Below, in pieces: positions 6,525 to 13,865 of a DNA stretch of 15,251 nt. The notes beneath the pieces were generated by a model. It worked only from the letters and a program-made list of their open reading frames with translations. It did not search any database and was not told where the DNA came from. Numbering within the stretch: position 1 is the stretch's first letter; every line of letters starts with the position of its first letter. This DNA is from SZAS-79 sp038319115 (GTDB lineage: Bacteria; Pseudomonadota; Gammaproteobacteria; Burkholderiales; SG8-39). The translations under genes and the position numbers were made by a program. The DNA lies in the NCBI GenBank assembly GCA_038319115.1, contig JBBQCV010000077.1, positions 1-15,251 on the forward strand, given 5' to 3'.

Positions 6525-7181
6525 ATGTCTTTGCGAATCAACGATACGGCCCCCAATTTCACCGCCCAGACCACCCAGGGCACCATCGATTTCCACACCT
6601 GGATCGGCGACAAGTGGGCGGTCCTGTTCTCGCACCCGAAGGACTTCACGCCGGTGTGCACCACCGAGCTTGGCTACATGGCCAAGATCGAGCCCGAGTT
6701 CACCAAGCGCAACGCCAAGCTGATCGGGCTGTCGATCGACCCGGTGGACAACCACAGCAAGTGGGCCAACGACATCAAGGAGACGCAGGGCTCCGAGGTC
6801 AAGTACCCGATGATCGCCGACACCGACCTCAAGGTGGCCAAGCTCTACAACATGCTGCCCGCCGAGGAAGTCGCGGCTGACGGCCGCACCGCGGCGAACA
6901 ACGCCACCGTGCGCTCGGTATTCGTCGTCGGCCCGGACAAGAAAATCAAGCTCATGCTGACCTACCCGATGACCACGGGGCGCAACTTCGACGAGATCCT
7001 GCGCGTGCTCGACTCGATGCAGCTCACCGCCAAGCACCGCGTGGCTACCCCGGTGAACTGGAAGGACGGCGATGACGTGATCATCGTGCCGGGCGTGTCC
7101 GACGACGAGGCCAAGAAGATCTACCCGGCCGGTTTCAAGACGCTCAAGCCGTACCTGCGCCTGGTCAAGCAGCCGAAGTAA
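6525..7181 (+). CDS. 1-Cys peroxiredoxin (Prx6 type)
   Basis: A 218-residue cytosolic thiol peroxidase that reduces hydrogen peroxide and organic hydroperoxides. The active-site block is FSHPKDFTPVCTTELG (35-50), with the peroxidatic cysteine C45 in the PxxxTxxC arrangement. It is the only cysteine in the protein, so this is a 1-Cys enzyme that must be regenerated by an external thiol. The extended C-terminal domain of the Prx6 group is present, including VATPVNWKDGDDVIIVPGVS. The length is normal for the family. AAGGAG lies four bases before the ATG. It stands alone as a single-gene unit with its own likely promoter. The nearby GST is of interest because Prx6-type enzymes in other organisms can be recycled with help from GST and glutathione; a link here is only inference. 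Confidence 0.96.
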   Translation: MSLRINDTAPNFTAQTTQGTIDFHTWIGDKWAVLFSHPKDFTPVCTTELGYMAKIEPEFTKRNAKLIGLSIDPVDNHSKWANDIKETQGSEVKYPMIADTDLKVAKLYNMLPAEEVAADGRTAANNATVRSVFVVGPDKKIKLMLTYPMTTGRNFDEILRVLDSMQLTAKHRVATPVNWKDGDDVIIVPGVSDDEAKKIYPAGFKTLKPYLRLVKQPK

Positions 7182-7200
7182 CGCCGTTCGGGGGATCGCC

Positions 7201-7407
7201 CTAGGAGGCCAGCCGCAGGCGGGGCCGCTCGGCCACGCGGTGCGGCCGGGCCCGGTGGGAGCGCGAATAGACGGCATCATTGGCCGCCGGCCGGTTCAAC
7301 TCCACCAGCAGGCGCACGGCGATGACTTTGGCGGTAATGCCCAGCAGCGCCGCGAAAATGCCGGCGGCGCAGAGCAAATGCACAAGGTACGCGTCGAGGA
7401 AGGCCAT
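7201..7407 (-). CDS. small putative membrane protein
   Basis: A 68-residue open frame I do not recognise. Residues 3-33 are strongly hydrophobic (AFLDAYLVHLLCAAGIFAAL, then LGITAKVIAV), enough for one membrane helix. The tail is highly basic (SRSHRARPHRVAERPRLRL), which would favour a cytoplasmic location. No clear ribosome site precedes the ATG. It converges on the peroxiredoxin gene with 19 bases between stops. A sequence this short in GC-rich DNA may be open by chance; the compact hydrophobic segment is the only argument for a gene. Confidence 0.4.
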   Translation of the reverse strand: MAFLDAYLVHLLCAAGIFAALLGITAKVIAVRLLVELNRPAANDAVYSRSHRARPHRVAERPRLRLAS

Positions 7408-7445
7408 GCCGCAGTGTATGCCCCCGCCGCCCCGAGGATCAAGAC

Positions 7446-7476
7446 GCTGCGGTCCTACAAACTGCGGACCGGCAGC
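7446..7476. other. hairpin beyond the 3' end of a Bug remnant
   Basis: CGGTCC (7450-7455) pairs perfectly with GGACCG (7466-7471). GCTG (7446-7449) and CAGC (7473-7476) extend the stem across a one-base bulge. It lies about ten bases past the stop of the minus-strand Bug remnant. On that strand it is followed by only a weak T run, so it could be the old gene's terminator in a degraded state. Confidence 0.35.
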
Positions 7477-7486
7477 TTGAGCGCGC

Positions 7487-7837
7487 CTAGTTGTTCGCCT
7501 TGAGGCCGAGTTTTTGCATCATGACGCGGTCCTGCTCGAACTGTTTCTTGGCGTAGGCGGTGTAGTCCTCGCCGGTCATGTACTTGACCGGCTGGTCGTA
7601 GCGTTCCAGCGTTTTCAGGTAGCTGGGGTCGTCCATCGCGCGGCGGAAGGCGTCGTGCAGCGTCCTGACCACGGCCGGGTCCATGCCCTTGGGGCCGGCG
7701 ATGCCGAAGGGGGAATCCGACACGATGCCGTAACCGAGGTCCTTCAGCGTGGGCACAGTGGGCCAGCGCTTGGTGCGTTCCGCGCCCCAGGTGACCAGCA
7801 AAGAAACGGGCGGCGTGCGCGGGGCTGCGGGTTCATT
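7487..7837 (-). pseudogene. Bug/TctC receptor gene with start and 3' third kept, middle deleted
   Basis: From about 7804 down to the stop at 7487 the frame encodes the last 104 or so residues of a Bug receptor: LLVTWGAERTKRWPTVPTLKDLG with PFGIAGPKGMDPAVV and a family-like helical end. A full-length gene would have about 220 more residues before this. Just upstream, in a different frame, an ATG at 7837 preceded by GGAGA reads MNPQPRARRPFL, a good opening for a Bug signal peptide. It runs into the remnant out of frame and soon hits a stop. The best reading is a deletion of roughly 650 bases that joined the start to the 3' end and shifted the frame. No in-frame start with a ribosome site exists, so no functional receptor is made. 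Confidence 0.8.
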
Positions 7838-7990
7838 TTGTCTCCGTTGTTTTAATAGTGCGCGAAGATTAGCGCAATCCGGCACCGGCGGGACAATTAT
7901 GAACTTTACATTTTCAAGACCCGCGCGCCTGTTGACTCGCGTTGGAATTGAGTTGCCGATAAAGAAAAATAACTCGCGGTACGGCTCGCC

Positions 7991-8950
7991 TCAATATCCC
8001 GCCGCGCGGTCCACCACCTCCTTCAGCGGCTTGCCGTCCAGGAAGCGGCCCAGGTTCTCCGCGAAGAGGCGCGCGACAATCTCATCGCGCTGCGGGTGCG
8101 GGCCGCCGATATGCGGCAGCACGATGATCCCTTCAGTGGCCCAGAACGGGTGGTCGGCGGGCAGCGGCTCCTGGCGGAACACGTCGAGCATTGCGCCGGC
8201 GATCTTCTTCGCTTTCACCGCCGCGACGAGGTCGTCGTCCTTGATCAGGTGGCCGCGACCGAAGTTGAACAGCCACGCGGTGGGCTTCATCATTTCCAGG
8301 CGAGCGGCATCGATGAAGTTGTCGGTGTCCTTCGTCGCCGGCAGGAGCAGCAGCACGAAGTCCGATTGCGCCAGCACCTCGGGCGTGCGCTCAGCGGGGA
8401 AAACCTCCGCGACATCGGCCATGGGCTCCGGCCGGCGCTTGGTGCCGATTACGCGCAAGCCGAGCGCGGCGGCGATCCGGGCGACTTCCTGGCCGATGAC
8501 GCCCAGGCCGAGGATGCCGAGGGTTTTGCCGGTCAGCGGCTGCGCGGTGACATGGACCCACTTGCCCTGCTTCTGGCTTTCGACCGCCGCGGCGTACGGT
8601 TTGGCGACATAAAGCAGCGCGCCGATGATGTTTTCCGGCATCGATTCCCGGTGGGTGCCCCGGGCGCAGGTGAGCGTCAGGCCGGCCGGCAGGTCGGGCA
8701 GGGCGATCCAGCCCTCGACGCCGGCGGTCATGGACTGCGCCCAGCGCAGTTTCGGCATCGCCGGCAGCAGGCCCGGCGGAGCGCCGTAGGCAATGAGCGC
8801 CTCGGTCCGGGCCTTCTGCTCGGCGGAGGGTTTCTCCTTGCGCGGCAAGGTGTCGACCGCGACGCGGTCGGTCAGGCCGGCGGTCCTGATTGCATCGAGA
8901 TAGGCGGCGGTTGCGTCGGTCCAGAGCAAGACATGGGTGCGGCTGGTCAC
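7991..8950 (-). CDS. D-2-hydroxyacid dehydrogenase family protein
   Basis: A 319-residue NAD(P)-dependent dehydrogenase that would interconvert a 2-oxoacid and its D-2-hydroxyacid. The nucleotide-binding fold has GLGVIG at 148-153 inside GKTLGILGLGVIGQEVAR. The catalytic triad is present: R232 in NFGRGHL, E261 in RQEPLP, H280 in LPHIGGP. The N-terminal catalytic domain and MPENIIGALL before the Rossmann domain are family-like. The GTG at 8950 is chosen because it lies only eight bases past the stop of the aldolase-like gene, and the usual beta strand (THVLLWTD) follows directly. The longer open frame upstream is a shadow of that gene. Translation is likely coupled to the upstream gene, since no clear ribosome site is seen. 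The substrate (for example glyoxylate or hydroxypyruvate) is not known. Confidence 0.92.
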   Translation of the reverse strand: MTSRTHVLLWTDATAAYLDAIRTAGLTDRVAVDTLPRKEKPSAEQKARTEALIAYGAPPGLLPAMPKLRWAQSMTAGVEGWIALPDLPAGLTLTCARGTHRESMPENIIGALLYVAKPYAAAVESQKQGKWVHVTAQPLTGKTLGILGLGVIGQEVARIAAALGLRVIGTKRRPEPMADVAEVFPAERTPEVLAQSDFVLLLLPATKDTDNFIDAARLEMMKPTAWLFNFGRGHLIKDDDLVAAVKAKKIAGAMLDVFRQEPLPADHPFWATEGIIVLPHIGGPHPQRDEIVARLFAENLGRFLDGKPLKEVVDRAAGY

Positions 8951-8958
8951 GATGCGGT

Positions 8959-9723
8959 TTAGTCCGCGTATCCAGGCAACTCCCGGTCCAGCACGCGCAT
9001 CATCGCCTCCAGGTACAGCTTGTCGCGCTCGCCGCGCGAGTGGCGGTCGTCCACCGGGGGCGTCTGCACCTGCGCCACGATGGCCTCCGACAGTACTTCG
9101 AGCGGCTGGCCCGAGCCCATCGCCAGCAACTGTGCGCGGCAGACGCGCTCGAGCTTGTACAGGCGCCGGTAGGCCTGCGCCACCGTGTCGCCGACCACGA
9201 GCACGCCGTGGTTCTTCATGAACATCACGTGGTTTGCGCCCATGAGCTTGGCCAGCCGCTCGCCTTCGTCGAGGGTGTCGGCAGTGCCGGCGTAATTGTC
9301 GTCGTAGGCGATGTGGCCGTAGAAGAAGGCCGCGGTCTGGCTCGAGGGCAGCAGGCGGTTGTTCTTGAGCATGTTGAGCGCCACCGCCCAGGTCTGGTGC
9401 GTATGCAGGACCACCTTGGCGCCGGTGATGCGATGGATGGGCGCATGGATGCACTGGGCCGAAAGCTCCACCACGCCGTCGCCTTCCAGCGTCTTGCCCG
9501 ACTCGTCGAACACGATCATGTCGCTCGCGCGCGCTTCGGACCAATGAAAGCCGAACGGCAGGATCAGGTAGCGGTCGGTGGCGCCGGGGACGGTGACCGT
9601 GAAATGGTTGTCGATGCCTTCCTCGAGGTCGTGCAGGACGGCGAGGCGGTGCGCTGCGGCGAGGTGGATCTTTGCCTCATGGACCGGGTCGGGACGCGAG
9701 GACGCAATCGGATGGACGGACAT
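8959..9723 (-). CDS. class II aldolase/adducin family protein
   Basis: A 254-residue cytosolic protein of the class II aldolase/adducin family, zinc-dependent enzymes that cleave or epimerise sugar phosphates or act on related hydroxy compounds. The metal ligands are visible: H107 and H109 in VVLHTHQTW, and H172 in KNHGVLVVGD. The early block NHFTVTVPG resembles the family substrate loop (usually GN-x-S), so it need not use a phosphorylated substrate. The ATG at 9723 has GGGAG about seven bases upstream and matches family length; an in-frame ATG 54 bases earlier has no such support. It is directly followed by the D-2-hydroxyacid dehydrogenase gene. The reaction is unknown; members of this type often sit in catabolic clusters in Burkholderiales. 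Confidence 0.9.
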   Translation of the reverse strand: MSVHPIASSRPDPVHEAKIHLAAAHRLAVLHDLEEGIDNHFTVTVPGATDRYLILPFGFHWSEARASDMIVFDESGKTLEGDGVVELSAQCIHAPIHRITGAKVVLHTHQTWAVALNMLKNNRLLPSSQTAAFFYGHIAYDDNYAGTADTLDEGERLAKLMGANHVMFMKNHGVLVVGDTVAQAYRRLYKLERVCRAQLLAMGSGQPLEVLSEAIVAQVQTPPVDDRHSRGERDKLYLEAMMRVLDRELPGYAD

Positions 9724-9809
9724 AGGGGGCTCCCTGAGTGTGGCGTGCGCTGTGATTATAGCGAACCGCTTGCCCAAGCCGGCAATCCCAACCGCACGGA
9801 CGCGCGCGG

Positions 9810-10592
9810 CTACTGCATGTACCAGCCGTGGCTCACCACGATCGACTGCCCGGTCAGCGCGTTGGTGGGAAAAGCGGCGAACATAAGCGCCACCTGCGCT
9901 ACATCGGCGACGGTGGTGAATTCACCGTCGACGGTGTCCTTGAGCATGACCTTCTTGACTACGTCGTCCTCGGAAATTCCGAGCGTCTTGGCCTGCTCGG
10001 GGATCTGCTTGTCCACCAGCGGCGTGCGCACGAAGCCGGGGCAGATGACATTGGCGCGGATGTTGTGTGCCGCGCCTTCCTTGGCCATGGTCTTGCACAG
10101 CCCGATGAGCCCGTGCTTGGCGGTGACGTAGGGCGCCTTGAGCACCGATGCGAGCTTGGAGTGCACCGAACCCATGTAGATCAGCGTGCCGCCCTTGCCG
10201 CTTTTCTTCATCTGGCGCACGCACGCCTTGGTGGTGAGGAAGGCGCCGTCGAGGTGGATGGCCAGCATGCGTTTCCACTCCGGGTAGCTGAATTCCTCGA
10301 TGGGATGCACGATCTGGATGCCCGCGTTCGACACCAGGATGTCGACGTTGCCGAAGGTGTCGATGGTTTTCTTCACCGAGGCTTCCACCTGTTCCTCGCT
10401 GGTCACGTCTACTTCCAAGCCGATCGCCTTGCCGCCTGCTTTGGTTATTCCGGTGGCGGCGGCCTCGGCGGCGGCGAGGTTGATGTCGGCGATCGCCACA
10501 CTGGCCCCGGCGCGCACATATTCGAGCGCGATCTCGCGGCCCAGGCCGCTGGCGGCGCCGGTGACGTAGGCGACTTTGCCCGTGAGTTTCAT
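9810..10592 (-). CDS. bdhA: D-3-hydroxybutyrate dehydrogenase (SDR)
   Basis: A 260-residue short-chain dehydrogenase that oxidises D-3-hydroxybutyrate to acetoacetate with NAD, the step that returns polyhydroxybutyrate breakdown products to central metabolism. The cofactor loop is TGAASGLG (11-18), followed by SNAG (88-91). Catalytic S142, Y155 and K159 lie in GSVHSKLAS and APYVTAKHG. The stretch ANVICPGFVRTPLVDKQIPE, then LKDTVDGEFTT, and the ending TGQSIVVSHGWYMQ are characteristic of the 3-hydroxybutyrate dehydrogenase branch rather than generic SDRs. AAGGAG lies six to seven bases before the ATG. It starts 13 bases after the pseudouridine synthase stop, so the two share a transcript. No polyhydroxybutyrate synthesis or depolymerase genes are in the window. 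Confidence 0.94.
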   Translation of the reverse strand: MKLTGKVAYVTGAASGLGREIALEYVRAGASVAIADINLAAAEAAATGITKAGGKAIGLEVDVTSEEQVEASVKKTIDTFGNVDILVSNAGIQIVHPIEEFSYPEWKRMLAIHLDGAFLTTKACVRQMKKSGKGGTLIYMGSVHSKLASVLKAPYVTAKHGLIGLCKTMAKEGAAHNIRANVICPGFVRTPLVDKQIPEQAKTLGISEDDVVKKVMLKDTVDGEFTTVADVAQVALMFAAFPTNALTGQSIVVSHGWYMQ

Positions 10593-10605
10593 GTCCTGCT
10601 CCTTG

Positions 10606-11361
10606 TCAGATGAATTTTTCGCCCGCGGCGAGGAACCGCCACTTGCCCTGTGGCAGCTCGCCGAGCATGACGTGCCCGATGCGCACGCGCTTGAGCCCGA
10701 GCACCTGCAGGCCGACCAGCTCGCACATGCGGCGGATCTGGCGCTTCTTGCCCTCGCGCAGCACGAACCGCAGCTGGTCCGCGTTCTGCCACTCGACCCT
10801 CGCGGGCTTGAGCGGCTTGCCGTCCAGGCTCAGGCCGTGTTGCAGCCGCTTCATGTCGAGGCCCGGCAGTTTGCCCGGCTTGGTGTAGCGCACGCGCACC
10901 AGGTACTCCTTTTCGACTGCGGAGTCCTCCCCGATGAGCTGTTTGGCGATGCGGCCGTCCTGGGTGAGCACGAGGAGGCCGGTCGAGTCGATGTCGAGAC
11001 GCCCGGCCGGGGCGAGGCCGAGCAGTTCCTGGCGCCTCGCCGGGGCATTCTTCGATCCGGGATTGCGCCACTGGTTCTCGGGCGTCACCAGAACCGAGGC
11101 CGGCTGGTAGCCGTCCTCGGCCTGCCCGCTCACATAGCCCATGGGTTTGTTGATGAGCACGGTCACCCGCCGCGCCTGCTGCGTGGTGGCCTGCTTGTCG
11201 ATGGTGATCTGCTGGTGCGGCAGCACCTTGAGGCCGAGAATCGCAACCACCCCGTCGACGTGCACCCAGCCGCGTTCGATCCATTCGTCGGCTTCGCGGC
11301 GCGAGGCGAGGCCGAGCGCGCTCATGCGCTTGGAAAGGCGTTCGGGTTCGGGGGTTGGCAT
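10606..11361 (-). CDS. rRNA pseudouridine synthase, RluB/RluF type
   Basis: A 251-residue enzyme that isomerises uridine to pseudouridine in 23S rRNA. An S4 RNA-binding domain is at about 6-50 (RLSKRMSALGLASRREADEW). The synthase domain follows with LINKPMGYV (69-77). The catalytic block is GRLDIDSTGLLVLTQDG (120-136), with nucleophile D123, and the family motif KRQIRRMCE is at 206-214. The GRLDxDSxGL wording and the 251-residue length, with no long basic tail, favour RluF over RluB, but the target uridine cannot be fixed by eye. No clear ribosome site precedes the ATG at 11361. It is divergent from the FAD protein gene 45 bases away, and the hydroxybutyrate dehydrogenase gene follows closely. 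Confidence 0.93.
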   Translation of the reverse strand: MPTPEPERLSKRMSALGLASRREADEWIERGWVHVDGVVAILGLKVLPHQQITIDKQATTQQARRVTVLINKPMGYVSGQAEDGYQPASVLVTPENQWRNPGSKNAPARRQELLGLAPAGRLDIDSTGLLVLTQDGRIAKQLIGEDSAVEKEYLVRVRYTKPGKLPGLDMKRLQHGLSLDGKPLKPARVEWQNADQLRFVLREGKKRQIRRMCELVGLQVLGLKRVRIGHVMLGELPQGKWRFLAAGEKFI

Positions 11362-11406
11362 GGGGGGTGAATTTTAAACCCCGCAGTCCTGCTACTGTTA
11401 CGCCCC

Positions 11407-13035
11407 ATGCTCCGCCTCACCGAAATCAAGCTGCCGCTCGATCATGCCGAGGCCGCGCTGCAATCCGCGATCCTCAAGCGGCTCGAGATCGAATCCGGCG
11501 AGCTCGTCGGGTTCAGCGTATTCCGGCGCGCGCACGATGCGAGAAAGCGTACCGCGATCCACCTCATCTACACCGTCGACGCCGAAGTGCGAGACGAAGC
11601 GGCATTGCTGGCACGCCTCGCGGGCAAGGCGCATGTCGCGCGCACGCCGGACATGGAGTACCAGTTCGTGGCGCGTGCCCGGGATGGCCTCACCTCGCGC
11701 CCAGTGGTGGTGGGCACCGGGCCCTGCGGCCTGTTCGCCGGGCTGGTGCTTGCGCAGATGGGGTTTCGGCCCATCATCCTCGAGCGAGGCAAGGCGGTGC
11801 GCGAGCGCACGCAGGACACCTGGGGCCTGTGGCGCAAGGGCACCCTGGACCCGGAGTCGAACGTGCAGTTCGGCGAAGGCGGGGCGGGCACGTTCTCGGA
11901 TGGCAAGCTCTACAGCCAGATCAAGGACAGGCGCCACTACGGCCGCAAGGTGCTCACCGAGTTCGTCAAGGCCGGCGCCCCGGAGGAGATCCTGTACGTG
12001 AGCAAGCCCCACATCGGCACGTTCCGCCTCGTGGGCATGGTGGAAAAGATGCGCGCCACGATCGAGTCGCTCGGCGGCGAAGTCCGCTTCGGCAGCCGGG
12101 TCACGGATATCGACATCGCGCCGGGGGGGGAGGATGGGCGCGAAGGAGGGCGGGGCAGGGTCCGCGCACTGACGCTGGCCAGTGGCGAGGTGATCGTCGC
12201 GGATCACGTGGTGCTCGCCATCGGGCATAGCGCTCGCGACACATTCGCGATGCTGCACGAGCGCGGCGTGTTCATGGAGGCCAAGCCGTTCTCGATCGGA
12301 TTGCGCATCGAGCATCCGCAATCGCTCATCGACGCTTGCCGCTTCGGCCCGTTCGCGGGCCACCCGACGCTGGGGGCGGCCGACTACAAGCTCGTGCACC
12401 ACAGCAACAATGGGCGCTCGGTGTACAGCTTCTGCATGTGCCCTGGCGGCACCGTCGTCGCGGCGACCTCCGAGCCCGGGCGCGTGGTCACCAACGGCAT
12501 GAGCCAGTATTCGCGCAACGAGCGCAACGCCAATGCCGGCATCGTCGTCGGCATCACGCCGGCCGATTATCCCGGCGGTCCTCTTGCGGGCATCGACTTC
12601 CAGCGCGAATGGGAGGAGAAGGCATTCGAAGCCGGTGGCGGCAACTACAACGCGCCGGTGCAGCTCGTCGGCGACTTCCTCGCCGGCCGCGCCTCGACTT
12701 CGCTGGGGGCGGTGGTGCCCTCGTATACCCCCGGTGTCACGCCGACCGACCTGCGCCGCGTGCTGCCGGGCTATGCCGCCGACGCGATCCGCGAGGCGAT
12801 TCCCGCCATGGCACGGCAGATCCGGGGCTACGCGATGCACGACGCCGTGCTCACCGGTGTTGAGACGCGTACCTCCTCGCCGCTGCGCCTGCGGCGGCGC
12901 GACGATTACCAGAGCGTCAACACCGAGGGGCTCTACCCCGCGGGCGAGGGCGCGAGCTACGCGGGCGGCATCTACTCGGCCGCGGTCGACGGCATCGAAG
13001 CCGCCGAAGCCGTCGCGCTCAGCATCACCAAGTAA
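11407..13035 (+). CDS. uncharacterised FAD-dependent dehydrogenase (COG2509 type)
   Basis: A 542-residue flavoprotein. Residues 1-90 form an N-terminal domain (MLRLTEIKLPLDHAEAALQS) typical of this family and absent from ordinary flavoprotein reductases. The FAD-binding Rossmann motif follows at 99-127: VVVGTGPCGLFAGLVLAQMG with the acidic end in ILERG. The conserved VQFGEGGAGTFSDGKL segment (153-168) and a late YPAGEGASYAGGI stretch with a second FAD contact are also family marks. The reaction is not known; such proteins are often listed only as FAD-dependent oxidoreductases. A glycine-rich insert (about residues 239-252) lies over a run of eight G bases, but the frame is intact on both sides. 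No ribosome site is obvious before the ATG. Confidence 0.9.
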   Translation: MLRLTEIKLPLDHAEAALQSAILKRLEIESGELVGFSVFRRAHDARKRTAIHLIYTVDAEVRDEAALLARLAGKAHVARTPDMEYQFVARARDGLTSRPVVVGTGPCGLFAGLVLAQMGFRPIILERGKAVRERTQDTWGLWRKGTLDPESNVQFGEGGAGTFSDGKLYSQIKDRRHYGRKVLTEFVKAGAPEEILYVSKPHIGTFRLVGMVEKMRATIESLGGEVRFGSRVTDIDIAPGGEDGREGGRGRVRALTLASGEVIVADHVVLAIGHSARDTFAMLHERGVFMEAKPFSIGLRIEHPQSLIDACRFGPFAGHPTLGAADYKLVHHSNNGRSVYSFCMCPGGTVVAATSEPGRVVTNGMSQYSRNERNANAGIVVGITPADYPGGPLAGIDFQREWEEKAFEAGGGNYNAPVQLVGDFLAGRASTSLGAVVPSYTPGVTPTDLRRVLPGYAADAIREAIPAMARQIRGYAMHDAVLTGVETRTSSPLRLRRRDDYQSVNTEGLYPAGEGASYAGGIYSAAVDGIEAAEAVALSITK

Positions 13036-13053
13036 AATAAGTCGACTTGTTTT
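13034..13053. promoter_or_regulatory. 20-bp palindrome, possible operator
   Basis: The bases around AAGTCGACTT (13039-13048) form a 20-base inverted repeat with nine of ten pairs matched and AAAA/TTTT at the outer ends. It begins at the stop codon of the FAD protein gene and lies 30 bases before the racemase-family gene. The AT-rich symmetric form suits a dimeric regulator site, or a weak transcription signal. No cognate regulator is in the window. Confidence 0.35.
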
Positions 13054-13082
13054 CGCCCGAACCGTGGTCAAAAGGAGCATGA

Positions 13083-13805
13083 ATGAAGAAGGTGCGTATC
13101 GGTTTCCTCGTCCCGCCGGGCAATCCCACCTGCGAGCCCGAGATGATGCGGCTCGCGCCGCCCGGGGTGACGGTGCATTTCAATCGCATGGTCGCGTCGG
13201 GGGCGACCGGGTCGCACGAGGGCCAGGACGAGCGCAACCGCCAGCAGCTGGCGAACCTCGACCAGACCATCGAGCTGCTCGCGCTGGTCAAGCCGGCGGT
13301 GATCGTCATGGGTCACACGGCGTCGAGCTATACGCTGGGGCCTGCCGCCGAGAAGGAACTGGTCGAACGCATTACGCGCAAGACGGGGATTCCCTTCCTC
13401 ACCGCTTTCGGCAGCGTGCTCAAGGCGCTCGAGCGACTGGAAGTGAAGCGCGTTGCACTCGGCGCGCCGTACGCCTACGAGTCGATGCTCAAGGGCAAGA
13501 AGTACCTGGAACTGCACGGCTTCGAGGTGCCGGGCTTTGGCGTGCTCGACAACGTGGCGAATATTTACGACGAGACCCCCGAGCGTGCCTACGGGCTGGG
13601 CCGGCAAGTCGATTCACCCCAGGCGCAGGCGATCTTCCTCACCGGCGTCGGCATGCCGACCATCGATATCCTCGCGCGGCTCGAAAAGGACGCCGGCAAG
13701 CCGGCGATCTCGAGTGCCTCGGCAATGATGTGGGATGCGCTGCGCACTGCGGGTGTCGATGCAAAGATCGAAGGCTTTGGGCGGCTGCTGACGCTGGGCC
13801 GCTAG
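13083..13805 (+). CDS. Asp/Glu racemase superfamily protein (arylmalonate decarboxylase/maleate isomerase-like)
   Basis: A 240-residue protein related to maleate cis-trans isomerase and arylmalonate decarboxylase, enzymes that use one or two active-site cysteines for proton transfer. Family marks are GFLVPPGNPTCEPEM (7-21), VIVMGHTASSYTLG (73-86), the central PFLTAFGSVLKAL, VALGAPYAYE, and IFLTGVGMPTIDIL (184-197). In relatives the positions matching H78 and G188 carry cysteine (one in arylmalonate decarboxylase, both in isomerases and racemases). Here neither does; the only cysteine is C17. The enzyme may act without this chemistry, or be a different reaction type. AAGGAG lies five bases before the ATG; an overlapping ATG four bases earlier is out of frame. 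It follows the FAD protein gene at 47 bases. Confidence 0.85.
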   Translation: MKKVRIGFLVPPGNPTCEPEMMRLAPPGVTVHFNRMVASGATGSHEGQDERNRQQLANLDQTIELLALVKPAVIVMGHTASSYTLGPAAEKELVERITRKTGIPFLTAFGSVLKALERLEVKRVALGAPYAYESMLKGKKYLELHGFEVPGFGVLDNVANIYDETPERAYGLGRQVDSPQAQAIFLTGVGMPTIDILARLEKDAGKPAISSASAMMWDALRTAGVDAKIEGFGRLLTLGR

Positions 13806-13865
13806 CCCGAGGAAAAGGTGAGGGCCGCCATGCGCCGGATGCGCGCCCGCGCCGGCCTTGCGCGA

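Noticed and set aside
8951..9544. N-terminal extension of the D-2-hydroxyacid dehydrogenase by about 198 codons, as a possible fusion
   Set aside because: The extension is an out-of-frame shadow of the aldolase-like gene; the GTG at 8950 restores normal family length.
8890..10131. 413-codon plus-strand frame opposite the aldolase and hydroxybutyrate dehydrogenase genes
   Set aside because: It covers three convincing minus-strand gene parts and shows no domain.
12123..12130. Run of eight G bases in the FAD protein gene, possible frameshift
   Set aside because: The same frame carries family sequence on both sides, so the run is only a glycine-rich linker.
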